Notes: generated by a model not told the origin, from the sequence alone. 64,000 nt of DNA from Mesotaenium endlicherianum (GCA_009602735.1 WELA01012905.1:101088-165087), one strand, 5' to 3'. Positions 10,721 through 23,740 are shown, numbered from the stretch's first letter. Numbers and translations are program-made.

Positions 10721-13700
10721 CCTGCTCAATCATAAACACAATGAGGTCAGTATAGTCATGGTGTTATCATTTGTGCACAATCGTGGAGGAAGGCAAGACC
10801 GTAGCAATGAGCAATATTGAGTATGTACTACTTGGTGTAAGTGAGTGGCAAGTGGGAGAGTGCTGGAGTGAGGAGTGAGTGTAAGCGCAGTTCGAGCGTG
10901 AGGAATGGTTATGTAAGGGAATATGACTGGTTCTCGAGGTGTTAGCCTGCTCCCTCCAACTTAACGTTTGAGGGTGGGTTGTCTGTCAAGCTGCTACTTT
11001 CTATCACTTCCTGTCAGTCTGTCACTAACTGGCTCTTATTTGCAACTAACTCACATATTTCCTGTCACCGCCCGTCAGTCTGTTACTGACGGGCCTTTTC
11101 TCGCATACTAACTGTCACTTTTTGGACTAACTGTAACTTTCTGGCACATTTTCCCTCCAACTTAAACGGAGACAGGACCTCTTGTTACCTTCCCATGTCA
11201 ACTGAAATGACAGCTAGGGGGGTGCTCCTGTCGCCCAAATGTGGAACCGTTTCAACACCCCTTTGGCATTGGTCAGCTGGTCTTTAAACTCCCATGTGTC
11301 CCCCGAGGCATCGTAACCCTTCCATTGGACTAGATATTTCATGACATATTTAGATGATCGACGCACAGACCGAGCATCTAAAATCGCGTCGACTTCATAT
11401 TCCTCAGAGTCACTGTCTCTGACAACTAGGACCGGTCTCGACTGGACAGGTAACCGACCTGTGAACAGTGTGTCACCTTTTATGTAAGGCTCCAGGAAGG
11501 AAACATTATATATTGGGTGCCCCTTGTATTCCGCTGACATGTTCAGTTTGTATGCATTCTGACCGACTCGATAGACCACCAAGTAAGGACCGACCCAGAC
11601 TGGACCAAGCTTTTTTTTGACCACACCAGGCATGTACAGGTGTTGAAAATGCAGTTTGACCAAATCTCTCTTAGAAAATGTCAGCTCTCGACGGTGCTGA
11701 TTAGCATATTTTTGTTGATTGTTCTGGGCTTTGTGCAAGTTCATCTGGTGTTCTGACACGGTGTCAGCAAACTCCGGAGTTAATTGGAGAGACACCGGAT
11801 TGTCAATTCCCTCAGGGTGAGTTAAAGACTCCCCTAGCACATCTGAAGGAGACTTAGGGACTCTACCTAGATTGAGTTCAAAAGGAGTCTTTCTCGTTGA
11901 CGCGTGCACCGCACTGTTGACCACAAACTGAATTTGAGGCAATAGGTCATCCCAAATATCTTGTTTTTGGTTAATATATGCTCTCAGCACCTTTTGCAGA
12001 ATTCGGTCACAGTTTGCCCATCAGTCTGAGGGTGGTTTGCTGTGCTGAGCAGCTGTTTGACTCCCATTAATCCCATTAAAGCTTTCCAGAACTCAGAGGT
12101 AAATTTTGAGTCTCTATTTCATATGATATTAGAGGGTAGCCCATGTTGGCATACTACATGGTTGTAGAACTCCCTCGCAGTTTCAAGTGCAGTTACTTTG
12201 ACAATTGTGGGGATAAAAATGACCTATTTTGTCAGTTTATCCACTACTACCAGTATCGAGTCATGCCCATTGGCAGTTCTTGGTAATGTTACCACCCAGT
12301 CCATGGATATTGTTTCCAAGCGTGCAGCTGGGATGGGCAGTGGTTGTAATACACCCTCGGGTGGTGTGTGCCTAGACTTATTTTTCTTGACACTGATCAC
12401 AAGACTGAACATATTTCAAGACCTCCCAAGGCAACCCCTCCCAATGATAATGTTTTGCCAGTTTGCCAACGATTTTGGCCTGCCCCAAATGTCCACCCAG
12501 TAAGAGTGAGTTTAATTATGAACTTCAACCTGCCTGAAGTGGTTTCAATCACTTAGGCCCCTCGCTTTAGCCGATATTCGAGTGCAGTAGCAGGTTACAC
12601 ATCATCAGTTGGGCTGGGTTTACATGTTGGGTTAGAAAGGTAGGCTTTTCTAAGTTGTTCAAGGCATGACTTTTTCACCTTTAGTGAAGTGAGTGCACAA
12701 AGGACTTTATCTACAGCGTGCTGACTAAAGTTCCTCTTTTGCAAGTCAGGTCTTCTAGAGAGTGCATCAGCAACATTCAACTTCCCTGGTTTGTAGTTAA
12801 TGTGAACTTGGAACTGCTCCAGCATCTGGCTCCAGCGGTTCTCCCTCCTCGACAGCTTGGATTTCTTTTGAAAGTGAGTCAAATCCTTTAGTGGTTTGCC
12901 AACGTAAGGAAGGATCTAACTTCAGAGATAGACTGTGGTATTGGCCAGTCCCTTATGGTCTGGACTTTCTTAAGATCCACAATGCTGCCTTCTTTACCGA
13001 CAACGTGGCCTAAGAATTCAATACTTTCCTTAAAGAAATCACAATTGCTCATTTTATCATATAACTGATTCCTTCTCAGAGTGTCCATGACTGTCTCTAA
13101 ATGTTCAGCATGGTGAGCTTCATCTTAAAAAAAAAATATAATATATACAGGAAGACTTGCACAAACTTATCCAAATAAGGTATGAAAATGTCATTCATAG
13201 CACCCCTGAAGGTTGCAGAAGCATTAGTCAGTCCAAATGGCATCACATTAAACTCGTAGTGTTCATATCGTGTGCGGAAGGCAGTCAGTGTTGTGTTCAT
13301 CCCCCTCAGCAATTCTGATTTGATCATAACCACTCTTGAGATCTATTTTACTGAACACTTTAGCACCAGACAAGGTATCAAGCAAGTCCTCGATTCTGTG
13401 TAAAGCATACTTGTTCTTTGCTTAAATTCTGTTAAGAGGTCTGTAATCAACGCACATCCGCATACTTCCATCTTTTTTCTTAACAAACAGGATGGGTGCG
13501 CCATAAAGTGATTTTGGGGGAAATATAACCATTTTCCTCAAGCTCTGCAATTTGTGTTTTCAACTCTTCGCTCTTCACATAAGAAAAGCCTTAAGTGCGT
13601 TGCCAAGGTGGCTGACTCCCAGGTAATATATCAATCCTATGATCTACTTCCCTCTTAGGGGAAAATTTTGGAGGCATAGCAAAAACATCAGAATACTGAA

Positions 13701-16436
13701 CAACAATTTTTGCAGCAATTGGGTGCTCCGGAGAGGTTACCTTTTTCTCAACTACTTCTTCAAATTGAGGAGGTACCTCTCTTAGCAGCAGATAGAACAT
13801 TCTGTCTTCCTTCTGGTTCCAGCTTTCGATGAACTCAATTGCATTCAGCAATTTGCATCCTCCTGGAAGCCTCTTCTTTTCCTTCATTTGCCATCCATGC
13901 AGGACGTGAGGAAGAGCACTTGTGGGTGCCCAATTAGTCTGCCCATCACTGGCTCCTCTCACTTTTACTGTACCTCTGCTCCAACACACTTCAACTTGAT
14001 GTCTATTAAGCCAGGACCAGCCTAGCACGAGGTCATCAAAGCCAGTGTTGAGTACCTCAAATGCAAGCGTTTCAGTTAGAACAGCAATGCCAGAACCTAA
14101 CTGGATCTCAATAGGCTTGGATATAACTTGAGGCATCTCAAAGGAATATTTTTCTATTCCCTTGGGTGACAGTGTAGGCAGACTTAGTCGCTTAAATAAG
14201 TCCTTATGGATAAAAGTATGTGACGCCCCTCCGTCAACAAATGCCCTCACCTTCCAACCTGCAATCATGCAGTGCAGTAGGATTGGGAGAACTGTCTTTT
14301 CCTGACTTTCGCATTGTTCTCTGGACTTAGCAAAGAGCTGTTGGACATCAGGTGCAACAAGATCAACCCGAGTGTGCACTCTCTGGGGGTCTATATTGCT
14401 GATGGTCTCCTTTATCTGTTTGTCAGGCATGCATAGTAAATCCAGTTCAGTAGGACCCATAATACCTGCTACAAGGGCAGCTAGTGACGACTCTTTATCT
14501 CTAGCATCCTCACAGTCAGTAGACTGGATTACTAGCTGTTGCTGTCTTTTAAAGACTGGTCCTTTCTCTTGAACTTTGGAAGGTGCTTGATTGGACACTA
14601 CTCTCTGTTGTGGCCCAACTGCTGGCAATGGAAGCAAATAGATTTTACTGAGGCTGGTCTCGGCTTAGTCCTATCACCACCTCTTCCATAGCCACCTCGA
14701 GAGTGACCACCTCTCCCTCTAGACTGCATAGCATTATACTCATACTCATGCGCATCACCGTGATTGTCTTCAACCTGGTCTCCTTCAATTGCATTGTAGG
14801 AACCGTGGGGCGTTTTGACAATCTTAGACACCAAAGCATTACTCTGGCGCTTGTGATTGAACTGCTACTTATCCGAGGCATCAGCGTCCTGGATCAAGTC
14901 AACCATTTTTTCATACTTCTTTTCAGCAAAATGACTTGAGACTTTGAATATCAAGCTAAACCTGAAGTATGCTATCCTTTACCGCTTTGGCAAGTCTGGT
15001 TGTTTCATCATGTTCTTTTGGAACTTCTGAGCAAATTCAACAACGGAAATAATATGCTTCAGTGTCAAGGAGATCATTGCATATATAGCTTTCTCCTGCT
15101 GATTGATGACATCAAACTCACCGAGTTGCTGAGTCTTACGCTCTCCTTTCCAATACATCCACCAGTCTGTTGCACTGCCTTTCAGTAGAGCACCAGTGTG
15201 CCTGACCTTCTCGTAATCCTGCAGCTCTGGGTAGTTCTCCAGCCACTGCTCAGCATCAGCGAGAAACTTGATCAGGTGATACTTTTTGTTTCCCTTAAGA
15301 TCATAGTAATGAAAAGGTTTTGGCTTAGGCTTACTAGGCATCTTGCTACCACCACCACTGGTTTGAGAACCAGTTGGTCTCTGTCCCGCAGCAAAGACAT
15401 TCTGATTCTTTTGTCCTCCGGTTGGGACTGATACATGCTCGCGACTTGCGATTGCATTTGCACAAATAATGCTCCGAATTCTACATTCTGGAGTGGGAGC
15501 CCAGCAAATGCAGCAGCAGCAATGGCATTCACTTGTCGAGTAGTGTCCTCAACATTCCCTCTCACTCCTGCAGCAGCATTTCCTGCCGCATTCAGCCGTT
15601 CATGAATTTGACCTAGAGGCACATTGAGTTGTACAGCAGGAGGTGGGTTCAGAACGTTGGCCCTTGCAGCCATAAGTTCTTCGATAGTGCGCTCGTCCGC
15701 TGGCTGTCCTTCCCTCCTTTGTGTATCTTGAGCCGCTTTTGCTAATTGTTTTGCTTCTTTGACTCTCTCCTCCTCAGCCTGCTGTGCTGCGACTGCGGCA
15801 ATATCAATTGCCGCATTTGCAGCCTCTCTAGCTGCAGTATCTGCCACTGCTTCACAATAAGTACGGGTTCCCGCTACATGGCTTTTAGCCTGGATTTTGA
15901 CATTCTCGTTATCCTGGTTCTCCATGTCTTGGGAGTTGAGACCTTGTCCTTACCATACAAAGAAGACTGTGATAACTGCTCCGATACCACTGGAATGCAT
16001 CGACTTACCAATTAGGCGATTAACAATTAATGAAGATCTTTATATCAGCAAGTAATCTTTATGGTAATTTATGTTAGCTGATTAAACAGCAAAAGACAAC
16101 ACACTAGCAGTGGACAATACTCGCAAGTCAAATGCAAGTAAACTAGCATCAATTATGCAATAAGTAATACAATACATAAGCATGGCTAGAAGACAGTGCG
16201 TATCAATGGCTTCTCGCCTTGGATTCAGATATCTCTCAGTAAGCAGTACAAGGGACTTGGCCTTGTTTTCGAATGCCAAACTCGAGGGCAATACCTAGCA
16301 TATGAATAAAGAATGAGTTTACTGTTCAACGGCAAGTGCGATGGCACCTCCTACCTGGAAGTTAACCACGTTGGTAGGACCTCGATTAACCAAATTTATT
16401 GCCATCTCCCAGCCTCCCGAATCGCCATCCATCAAT

Positions 16437-17733
16437 AGCTGATCAACAGTAGCAAGAACTCCAGACAGCTGCTCCTGTCGCTCATACCAAGCTCCAGCAC
16501 TCTTCTTCAGCAAAGTAATCACGAAGGCGACTTGCCTGTCGGGCGTGAGCGCAGAATACTCCATCAACTTCTTCACTCCAAAAATCCACTGATGAACAGG
16601 CGGCGATCTACACTCTCCAGTATAAACTTCAGGCTTAGATGCACGCACTCCCGATGCGGGTGGAATAACTGGTTGCACCACTAGGTTAACATGAGTTGGT
16701 GGTACAACGAGTGCAGGTGCCGAACTTGTCGAAGCGGCATTCCCAACAACAACTCGCACCATTCTCTCCACCTCCGCGCGCATATTTTCTTAAAATTGGA
16801 CGTAGACTTCTCCTCCAATTGCATCCGCCATTTGCCTTAGCATTGCCTGCAGCTCTTGTTGCTCTCTAGTCATTGTTGGTGCTGTCTACTGCCCCGCGCG
16901 CTCAACATGCTCAACATGTTCGCCTCCTCCAGCTGCCGGCTGCGACTCCATAATATAATGTACAAACTAGCCCAGCTCCGATACCAGATGAAAGGGGCAG
17001 ATTGCCCTAGTGGAAGCGTAGTAACTCACGAGGAAAGGAACTAGTTGCAATCATACTAAAGAGTGCAGTGGCATATCGCTAAGAAAGCTTAGGAAAATTA
17101 CTCAACATTTTGAGTAGCAAGAAATTGCTCACAAATGATGTAGGATGGAAGGCCTCGTCATTGCAAACCCGTAGAAATTGACAGAAGTGAAAACTGATAA
17201 AAAATGAAGTAGTTATGCATATTTATAGTTTTCTGACCTAAGTCCTCCTCTCTAGATGGGAGCTACGGAATTTTCTAAGTGTTTGTCAAATCGTCTTTTC
17301 CAAAATATTTGTGAGTAGGCCAGATCAGTCTCATCTGACGTGTCGGGCCAAGTTGACGTCCACATACATGCATCGACATTACTAGAATGTTCTATCTTAG
17401 ACGCGCTAAGCTAAACCGAAACTTCTAGGTAAATCGACCTAGTCGGCACTCCGCGTCAGCCGAACTTACGTGAAAATTCAAGTTCACTCTAACGGGCCAG
17501 ATCGCTCGACGCTGTCGGTCAATCCGACGGTCGCGCTCACCGCGAATTAAGGACAGTCGTCAACCGACCTGAAAGCTAATTAAACTTCAGAAATCCGTAA
17601 CTCTCTCAATACTTGACCAAATTCAATGAACTTTATATCAAAATAACCACAAAAATGCACTCTACACTTCTATGCAATCAAAACGTATTTTTATTAAACT
17701 CAAAAATGCACCTTATAAACCTATGCCCTTACA
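16437..17733 (-). mobile_element. Partial F2 LTR retrotransposon, inverted copy
   Basis: On the minus strand the LTR spans 17,733 to 16,989, beginning TGTAAGGGCATAGG and ending CCCCTTTCA. A primer site (GCTCCGATACCA on the plus strand, just below 16,989) follows, then a gag frame about 16,437-16,930 that includes HQWIFGVKKLMEYSALTPD and KKSAGAWYERQEQ. It stops where the X1 5' LTR ends at 16,436. Gag homology to 6,679-7,051 confirms that both belong to one family. It is a broken fossil. Confidence 0.75.
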
Positions 17734-18376
17734 GCGGTGGTGCACTGCCAGAGGGCTTTTTTGACAATAATTGTCCCCGGCTGAGAAGCCCCCAAGTGGA
17801 GCTCCGAAGGGGGGGGCAAATGCGCCAGCATTGCCGAAGGGCTTCTTTGACAGCAAGGAAGCCGCCCAAAAGGCGCGTGGAGTACAAGTTCCCAAAGTCA
17901 ACGTGCAGTAAGTATGCCGACACATTGATGCCTTCATAGCGATCTCTGCAGTACTCTGTACAAGCCTTGCCTCAAGAGGGCTCAGGGTGCGTGGCTGGTC
18001 TTCTTGCCAAACAACACCTGTATATGCTAATTGGCTATCAGATTTTGCCCTTCTCAAAGATTGTGCACATTTTACTCGGGGAACCTTGAGCATGTTGACC
18101 ACTCAGGCTTGAAGGGCACAGCTTTTAGCAGCGCTTGCTTTGTTTTGCTGTTGAGAATAGGAAGGCATCTGCATCTAAGAAGTTTGTCGGCTCAGTGGCT
18201 GTTTGTGCCAGAGAGGAGTTGAAGGGGTTTCAGAAGCTCATTAAGGAGGACATTTGAGAAGTGGACAGTGTGCGGGAAGAGGAAGCTGTATTGATCCATC
18301 CCCACTTCGCACTCTCCAAGCCTGTCTCTTGTGCAAAGGCTGTCACAAGAAGCAACATGCCCCGCTGCATACGTTG
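17734..18376 (+). pseudogene. ZNF830: ZNF830-like host gene fragment
   Basis: Two motifs typical of the conserved part of plant ZNF830/CCDC16-type zinc-finger proteins are visible. ALPEGFFDNN lies at about 17,747-17,776. LPKGFFDSKEAAQKARG, continuing into VQVPKVNV, lies at about 17,834-17,907, immediately before a GTAAGT donor. Farther on, EELKGFQKLIKEDI and EVDSVREEE (about 18,211-18,285) match the family's FQK.I..DL.EVD..LEEEE region. The two LPxGFFD motifs are in different frames, and an in-frame stop follows KEDI. The zinc finger and the C-terminal end are not seen. The piece lies exactly between an F2 LTR and an F1 LTR, so it is a disrupted or captured host fragment. Family identification is from memory of the motif only. 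Confidence 0.5.
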
Positions 18377-21235
18377 TGAAATGAATCGACTTACCAAATA
18401 GGCGATTAATAGTAAATGAAGATCTTTATATAGCCAAGTAATCTTTATGGTATTTTTTGTTTATGGTTAAACAGCAAAAGACAACATATTAGAAGTGGAC
18501 AATACTCGCAAGTCAAATGGAAGTAAACTAGCATCAATAATGCAATCAGTAAATTCCTACATAAGCAAGGCTAGAAGACAATGCATATCAATGGCTTATC
18601 GCCTTGGATTCAGATCTCTCTCAGTAAGCTGTATAAGAGAGTTGGCCTCGTTTCCAAATGCCGAACTCGAGAGCAATATCTAGCATATGTACATGGAATG
18701 AGTTTACAGTACAACAAGTGCAATGGCATCGCCTACCCGGAAGTTAACCACGCTGGCAGGACCTCGGTTAACCAAATCCACCACCATCTCCCATCATCCC
18801 GAATCGCCATCTATCCTAGAGATGTCATCTGGCCATTCATCTAGCATACCACACTTAGATGCATATCTAGGCAATTCGCTGCAACCGAGTACGGAAGTCA
18901 GTTGGCTGTCAAAGAATGTGTCAGCAAGTTGACTTAAGTCAACTTCAGCCTGTTGCTCTCGGCTGAGTCATTAAACGGATACTATAGTAAAGTCCAGCAA
19001 AACTAATTATTAATTAAAGTTCAATAGGCCGAACTTATTTAACTATTATATTTAAATGAATATCATATCTACCAAAATACTGATTCATTACAATTCGTCC
19101 AACTTAATTTGTTGTCACCTCGACAACATTAAACTGCACAAGTATTTGGTCTGGGAACTTAACGGGACCAGCCCTCCCCACCGCCTGCCCCTGCTTCAAC
19201 AATGTTGCCTAGGGGGTTGTTCCTGAGGCTCCAGGATCAAGAGACTGAGATCTGGACCTAGATTTGGACAGCCCTCTAGGCTGTCAGCTTGCCTTCTAAA
19301 GAACCCTGTCTGTTCTAAAGTCGGACCTCGAGGAGAACGAAGGATGGTAGCCTGCTCTTCAACCACCTAGGTGTTGATCCCCACATAGACAGGCATTCCG
19401 GTGGGATGCTAAAATACATTGGCAAGAGGTACATGTCCCTGAGCAAAGGGGGAGGCCGGCATACCTCTGTCCACCCCGCGTGGCCCTCTTCAGGCACCCC
19501 TGTCCTCTGGGGATTTCTGCCTTTGTCTGCTGCCAAGTACAGTCAGATCAACTTTTTCCCCTGCTTGGGCAGGTGGGCTAGGGGAGCGAGTGCGGGGTCC
19601 TGTTGCCTCCATGGCCGGGATCACATTCCATACACCTGATCTTGGCTCCTTAGGAAGTCCAGCTCTTGCCTGCCCCTGGGTCACTTGAGTACCAGCTCCT
19701 GATGCTTCTCCTCTGCCTTGTTCTTCTTCATCATCCTCCTCATCTTCCTCCTCTGAGAGGGTAGGAGTCTCGTCCACTTAGTTGTCCTGCTCCCTGGTAG
19801 ACATGGAAAAATCTACCGACCTCCCTTTTTAAAGACGAGCTAGAGGTTGCTTGGCTTTTAGCCTGCTGATATCTATCCGGCCTGCATTTTTCGCCCATTT
19901 GACAAATACATGCTTCCCCTTAGAGAAGTAGTCCATCCCCCTCCTCCTGTGCTCTTTGGTCCCCGCACCCCGCATTTATATTACTCAGGCAGCCATTCAA
20001 CCTGGGGTCCCAAGGGGCAATGTGAGGTGGTAGGATGAGGTAGCCGTCTAGTCCATAGTGGAAGTCGTCTGGTTGGGCTCGATCACACTCCTGCTTTTTG
20101 TTGGTGACGGTCATCCACCTCCAGTCTGTGGGTTGCTGGTAGTACTGTGGTCCATGCTCATCCTTTTTCAGCTTACAAGGAAACCAGTGGGGAGAGAACA
20201 TCTGTTGTCCTGCTTCCTTGGCCAAGTACTCCCAGCTCCTCCTCTCAACTTCATTGTAAGCTGGCAGGAGTGTGAGGTAGAATACTGTATCCTTAAAGCT
20301 ATCGGGCCGCATGCTCACCATCCTGATGAGTCTCTGATCTCCCACTATTCCCGTTACTGGAACGGACTTGTTCTCCAAATCAGCCGCAAGGTACCGGGCC
20401 TGCTCCGCTGTATAGCCTACCATCTTGGCATAATCTTTGTAAAGGACCACACCAGTGTGTGTCTCAATGTACCTATCCAGTGCTCCTGCTCCTTCCCTAT
20501 GTAGAAGTGTTGTTCGTTCCAGCTTGTTGATCTCCTGGGCTGCCAGTAATGCTTTCTTCAGGTTATTAAAGGTTTGGCCACCCACCACAGTATCTGTAAG
20601 TGGCCAAGCTCTTCTGCCTGTCAGCTTCAGCCTTTTTCCTTCTCTCCTCCTCTACCGCCGGCGCTTCTTCTTGTTGGTTCTTCTGTCTCTCCTCCTCAGC
20701 CATTCTGAGGTTTTTCGCTTCTTGCTCCTTCTTCCTTTGTGCTTCTTGTGCCGCCTCTTGTTGTCCGCGGACCTTTTCTTTTTCTCTTCTGGTGAGGGAC
20801 GTCGCCGCCAGCTCTTTCTAGTATTGCTTCATTGTCCTCCTGGCTTCTTCTGCCTTGCGCTTCCTGTCTTCTTTTTGTGTGGTGGGCGCCATCCTGCACA
20901 TGTAACCAGGGCACCAGTTAGTAGGATCTAGATCCTTGTCCCAGGAGTTGCAGGAAGGGAAGCAAGCTTGTAATAGTATGGTAGATGTGTTCCCGTTTAT
21001 CTTACAAGGTGATTGCTAGGAGTTTACGCAGTTGCGGTGCGATGAAAGATGAACGCATGAATACATGTGTGGGGCGAGTTATATGATGTATCGCTGTGCG
21101 AGTCTCTTTTTCATTTTGCCCACGCTGCTGAATGGGGCCAGGCTGTCCCATCTGTCACTATGCTGTCACTTAGGATGCAACAACTGTCCCTTTCTCGCAC
21201 ACTAACTGTCACTTATTTTCCCCTCCAACTTTAAT
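18377..21235 (-). mobile_element. Partial reverse F1 element X2: 3' LTR plus extra frame
   Basis: It consists of an F1 LTR in reverse (18,377-19,091), a purine tract (19,092-19,107), the downstream extra frame (about 19,200-20,905) and the spacer with the second purine tract (21,215-21,233). Gag, pol and the 5' LTR are missing. Sequence passes into an F3 LTR near 21,240-21,277. It is a broken fossil. Confidence 0.8.
19200..20905 (-). other. Extra downstream frame (ORF3) region of X2
   Basis: The same layout as in X3 is seen on the minus strand: a charged N-terminal segment near 20,600-20,900, then the conserved domain (THTGVVLYKDYAKMVGYTAE, MRPDSFKDTVFY, LPPHIAPWDPRLNG), then an acidic run and a C-terminal Arg/Pro/Ser-rich tail. 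No membrane segment is seen, so it does not resemble an envelope. The function is unknown and this copy is broken. Confidence 0.75.
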
Positions 21236-21276
21236 GGAATCTCCTTCATGGGAATGATCTGAGCCATCTTAGTGAG

Positions 21277-22219
21277 TGTAACGATCTGAGCTATTTTAGG
21301 CGTATTTGGGACGGTTTCCCAATTACCTAAAATACGTTACGCTATTTAATAATATAATATTTGATAAATGATTGCATCTTGATGAATTGTTTGCCACACA
21401 TGTGTGCCGACTAATATTTGGTCGATTAGCGAAACGACCAAGATGCTATTGCAAAAAGCGTCGTAAAGTAATTCAACTACTTTGCAATAGTACGACATAA
21501 TTATTCATAAAGTGATTTTGATTACTTAATGAGATGATCATTGAATCAATTACGGATTGATTAGTTTATGTTCATTGTTATTTTTTCGGATAATGCACAG
21601 TCACTAATTTTGGATTAAACACGAGTCGTGGAATTGAACGAAGTCGTAAAACTCAAACGAAACGATTATGCGAAGTTACTTTGCATCCATGCAGATTCAA
21701 ACCGGCGACCCTTTGTTTGAGACGATCACACCTAACCGATTGACGAAGTAGTTATTACAACTTCTCGGTCATGACAAAAGCATGTGCGCACGACGAACGG
21801 TCACTCTATCGAAAATCATCAAAGACATGAACGCGATTAGTCACATCCATTTCAAAAGAAGCTTAGATGTGACAACGAACAATCACGTCTATTCAAAGGA
21901 CGCAACTACGCCTATTTGGCGCGAAACAATTCGTTACGATTGTCGCAATTCGTCGAAAGTCTCGTAATTGCCTCGTGGCATGATTTCGGGCATTCGGTCA
22001 AATGGGTCACATGCACTTGACCGTTTTTGTTGACATGACCGGTGCCCTAGGTGGTGACTTGAAGCACTCAAGTGCCTCACGTTAAACAGGTATAAATACC
22101 TGCGAGAGTCATTGTGAATGCAACTCTCACAAGCACTAATTCAATAGTCTTTGCACGACTTTTTTCTGAATAGCTTTGAAAAGATTCTCACAATTCTCTC
22201 AGAAGTTAGAATCATTACA
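21277..22219. repeat. F3-family LTR
   Basis: About 943 bp runs from TGTAACGATCTGAGC to ATCATTACA. A colinear 898-bp relative is at 55,166-56,063. GGTATAAATACC near 22,090 could serve as a TATA box on either strand, so orientation is not settled. The five bases on each side (GTGAG and CTAAG) do not match. This is therefore not a simple solo insertion, and a rearranged junction is more likely. Confidence 0.65.
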
Positions 22220-22919
22220 CTAAGTATATCAAACACAACCCATGCTGCATCGTGCCCTTCACCAGTGACCGATAACGATGTGATGAAGGTCATAGCAATC
22301 TGCTCCCAAGGATACTCTGGAATAGGCAGGGGCTGCAATGTACCTCCCTTCTTTTACTTTGGTGTCTTGTTTCGCTGGAACGCATCGCAACTCCTGATCC
22401 ACTCCTCAATGTCCTTGTCCATATTTCTCCAGTAGTACTCTCGTTTCAGCACGCTTGCCGTCTTCTCGCTTCCAAAGTGTCTAGCACATAAGCAATCATG
22501 ATGCTCCTCAAGTAGTAAGTCTCATAACTCTCTGATGTTGAATACTCAATCTTCTGGTCAAACTGTTGCAAAAACTCCATCCACCTTGCCTGTGTTGTGC
22601 GCAAAGAGCGCGGGCGTGCATCAGTGTTATACGCAGTACGAAACAAGTAAGCAGGCTTTGCTGCAACAAAGTCTATAATACATGTGGCGTAGTCAACAAA
22701 AAGAGAGGCAAGTGTTGAAGCGTATAGTCAACGCCGGCGCGGTCAATAAGGGGAGCGATGGCCCTCGTCCTCAGACGCGGATCGATGGCTCGCAAGCAAA
22801 TCTCCGCAGCCTCCTGGTCAATGACAATGCCCACGTCTCGGGCATAGGTGGGTTAGGCGCCGGTACATCATGCAAATCGTCTCATCCTTGCGGCGATAGA
22901 AGCGGTGCAGCTCGTACAC
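22220..22919 (-). mobile_element. Gypsy pol and gag fragments of a further family
   Basis: On the minus strand, 22,220-22,440 resembles the integrase zinc-finger exit and catalytic-core start (LQPLPIPEYPWEQIAMTF). 22,450-22,650 resembles the end of RNase H (TTQARWMEFLQQFDQKIEY). 22,690-22,919 resembles a gag (ELHRFYRRKDETICMMYRRL). The order fits a collapsed reverse element, possibly the internal part of F3. It is distinct from F1 pol. It is a broken fossil. Confidence 0.6.
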
Positions 22920-23639
22920 TGAAATTAATCGTCTTACCAAATAGGCGATTAACAATTAATAAAGATCTTTATATCAGCAAATAATCTTTATGGTATTTTT
23001 CGTTAACTGATTAAACGGCAAAGAACAACACACTAGCAGTGAACAATACTCGTGAGTCAAATGCGAGTAAACTAGCATCAATAATGCAATCAGTTAACTC
23101 ATACATAAGCAAGGTTAGAAGACAGTGCGTATCAATGGCTTCCTGCCTTGAATTCAGATCTCTCTCAGTAAAATGTACAAGAGAGTTGGCCTCGTTTTCG
23201 AATGCCTAACTCGAGAGCAATGCCTAGCATATGTACATGGAATGAGTTTACTGTTCAACGGCCAGTGCGATGGCACCGCCTACCCGGGAGTTAACCACGT
23301 TGGTAGGACCTCGGTTAACCAAATCCACCGCCATCTCCGATCATCCCAAATCGCCATCCATCATAGGGATGTCATCTGGCCATTCATCTAGCATATCACA
23401 CTTAGATGCATACCGAGGCAGTTCGCTGCTACCGAGTACGGAAGTCAGCTGGCTGTCAAAGAATGTGTCAGCAAGCTGACTTAAGTTGACTTCAGCCTGC
23501 TGCTTCCGGCTGAGTCATTAAACTGATACTAAATATAAAGTCCAGCAGACTAATTATTAACTAAAGTTCAGCAGGCTGAACATTAATAACTATTATATTT
23601 AAATAAACATTATATTTACTAATATACTGATTCATGACA
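22920..23639 (-). repeat. 3' LTR of X3
   Basis: A 720-bp F1 LTR in reverse. It begins TGAAATTAATC and ends GATTCATGACA on the plus strand and is followed on the right by the LTR-side purine tract. Confidence 0.85.
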
Positions 23640-23640
23640 A

Positions 23641-23655
23641 TGCCTCCAACTTAAC
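23641..23655 (-). promoter_or_regulatory. Polypurine tract next to the 3' LTR of X3
   Basis: On the minus strand this reads TTAAGTTGGAGGCA directly before the LTR, the position expected for the primer of plus-strand DNA synthesis. Equivalents lie at 8,271-8,287 (X1) and 19,092-19,107 (X2). Confidence 0.65.
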
Positions 23656-23740
23656 TTGTCGTCGTCTCGACAACATTAAACTGCAAAAGTCTTAAATAAG
23701 GGAACTGAACCTGACCAGCCTTCCCCCACTGACTGCCTGT

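Larger units (their letters stand above)
7052..16436 (-). mobile_element. Reverse F1 chromovirus X1, decayed, with nested LTRs
   Basis: Read on the minus strand from the right, the parts are: a partial 5' LTR (15,992-16,436), a primer site (GCTCCGATACCA just below 15,992), gag (about 14,600-15,925), pol (about 11,214-14,640), a spacer (about 10,720-11,213), the extra downstream frame (about 8,430-10,720), a purine tract (8,271-8,287) and the 3' LTR (7,052-8,270). The pol part has protease, RT, RNase H, integrase and chromodomain sections similar to those of the element at 57,775. A foreign solo LTR lies in its 3' LTR and an opposite-strand F1 solo LTR lies in its extra frame. It is clearly the oldest F1 copy here, broken at many points (of the order of ten or more). 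Its right end is replaced by F2 sequence. Confidence 0.85.

Noticed and set aside
20455-20931. Leucine-rich plus-strand frames that look like membrane proteins (also 25,109-25,555 and 10,358-10,612)
   Set aside because: They are antisense to the Lys/Glu-rich coiled coil of the extra frame. GAG and AAG codons read backwards give Leu-rich peptides.
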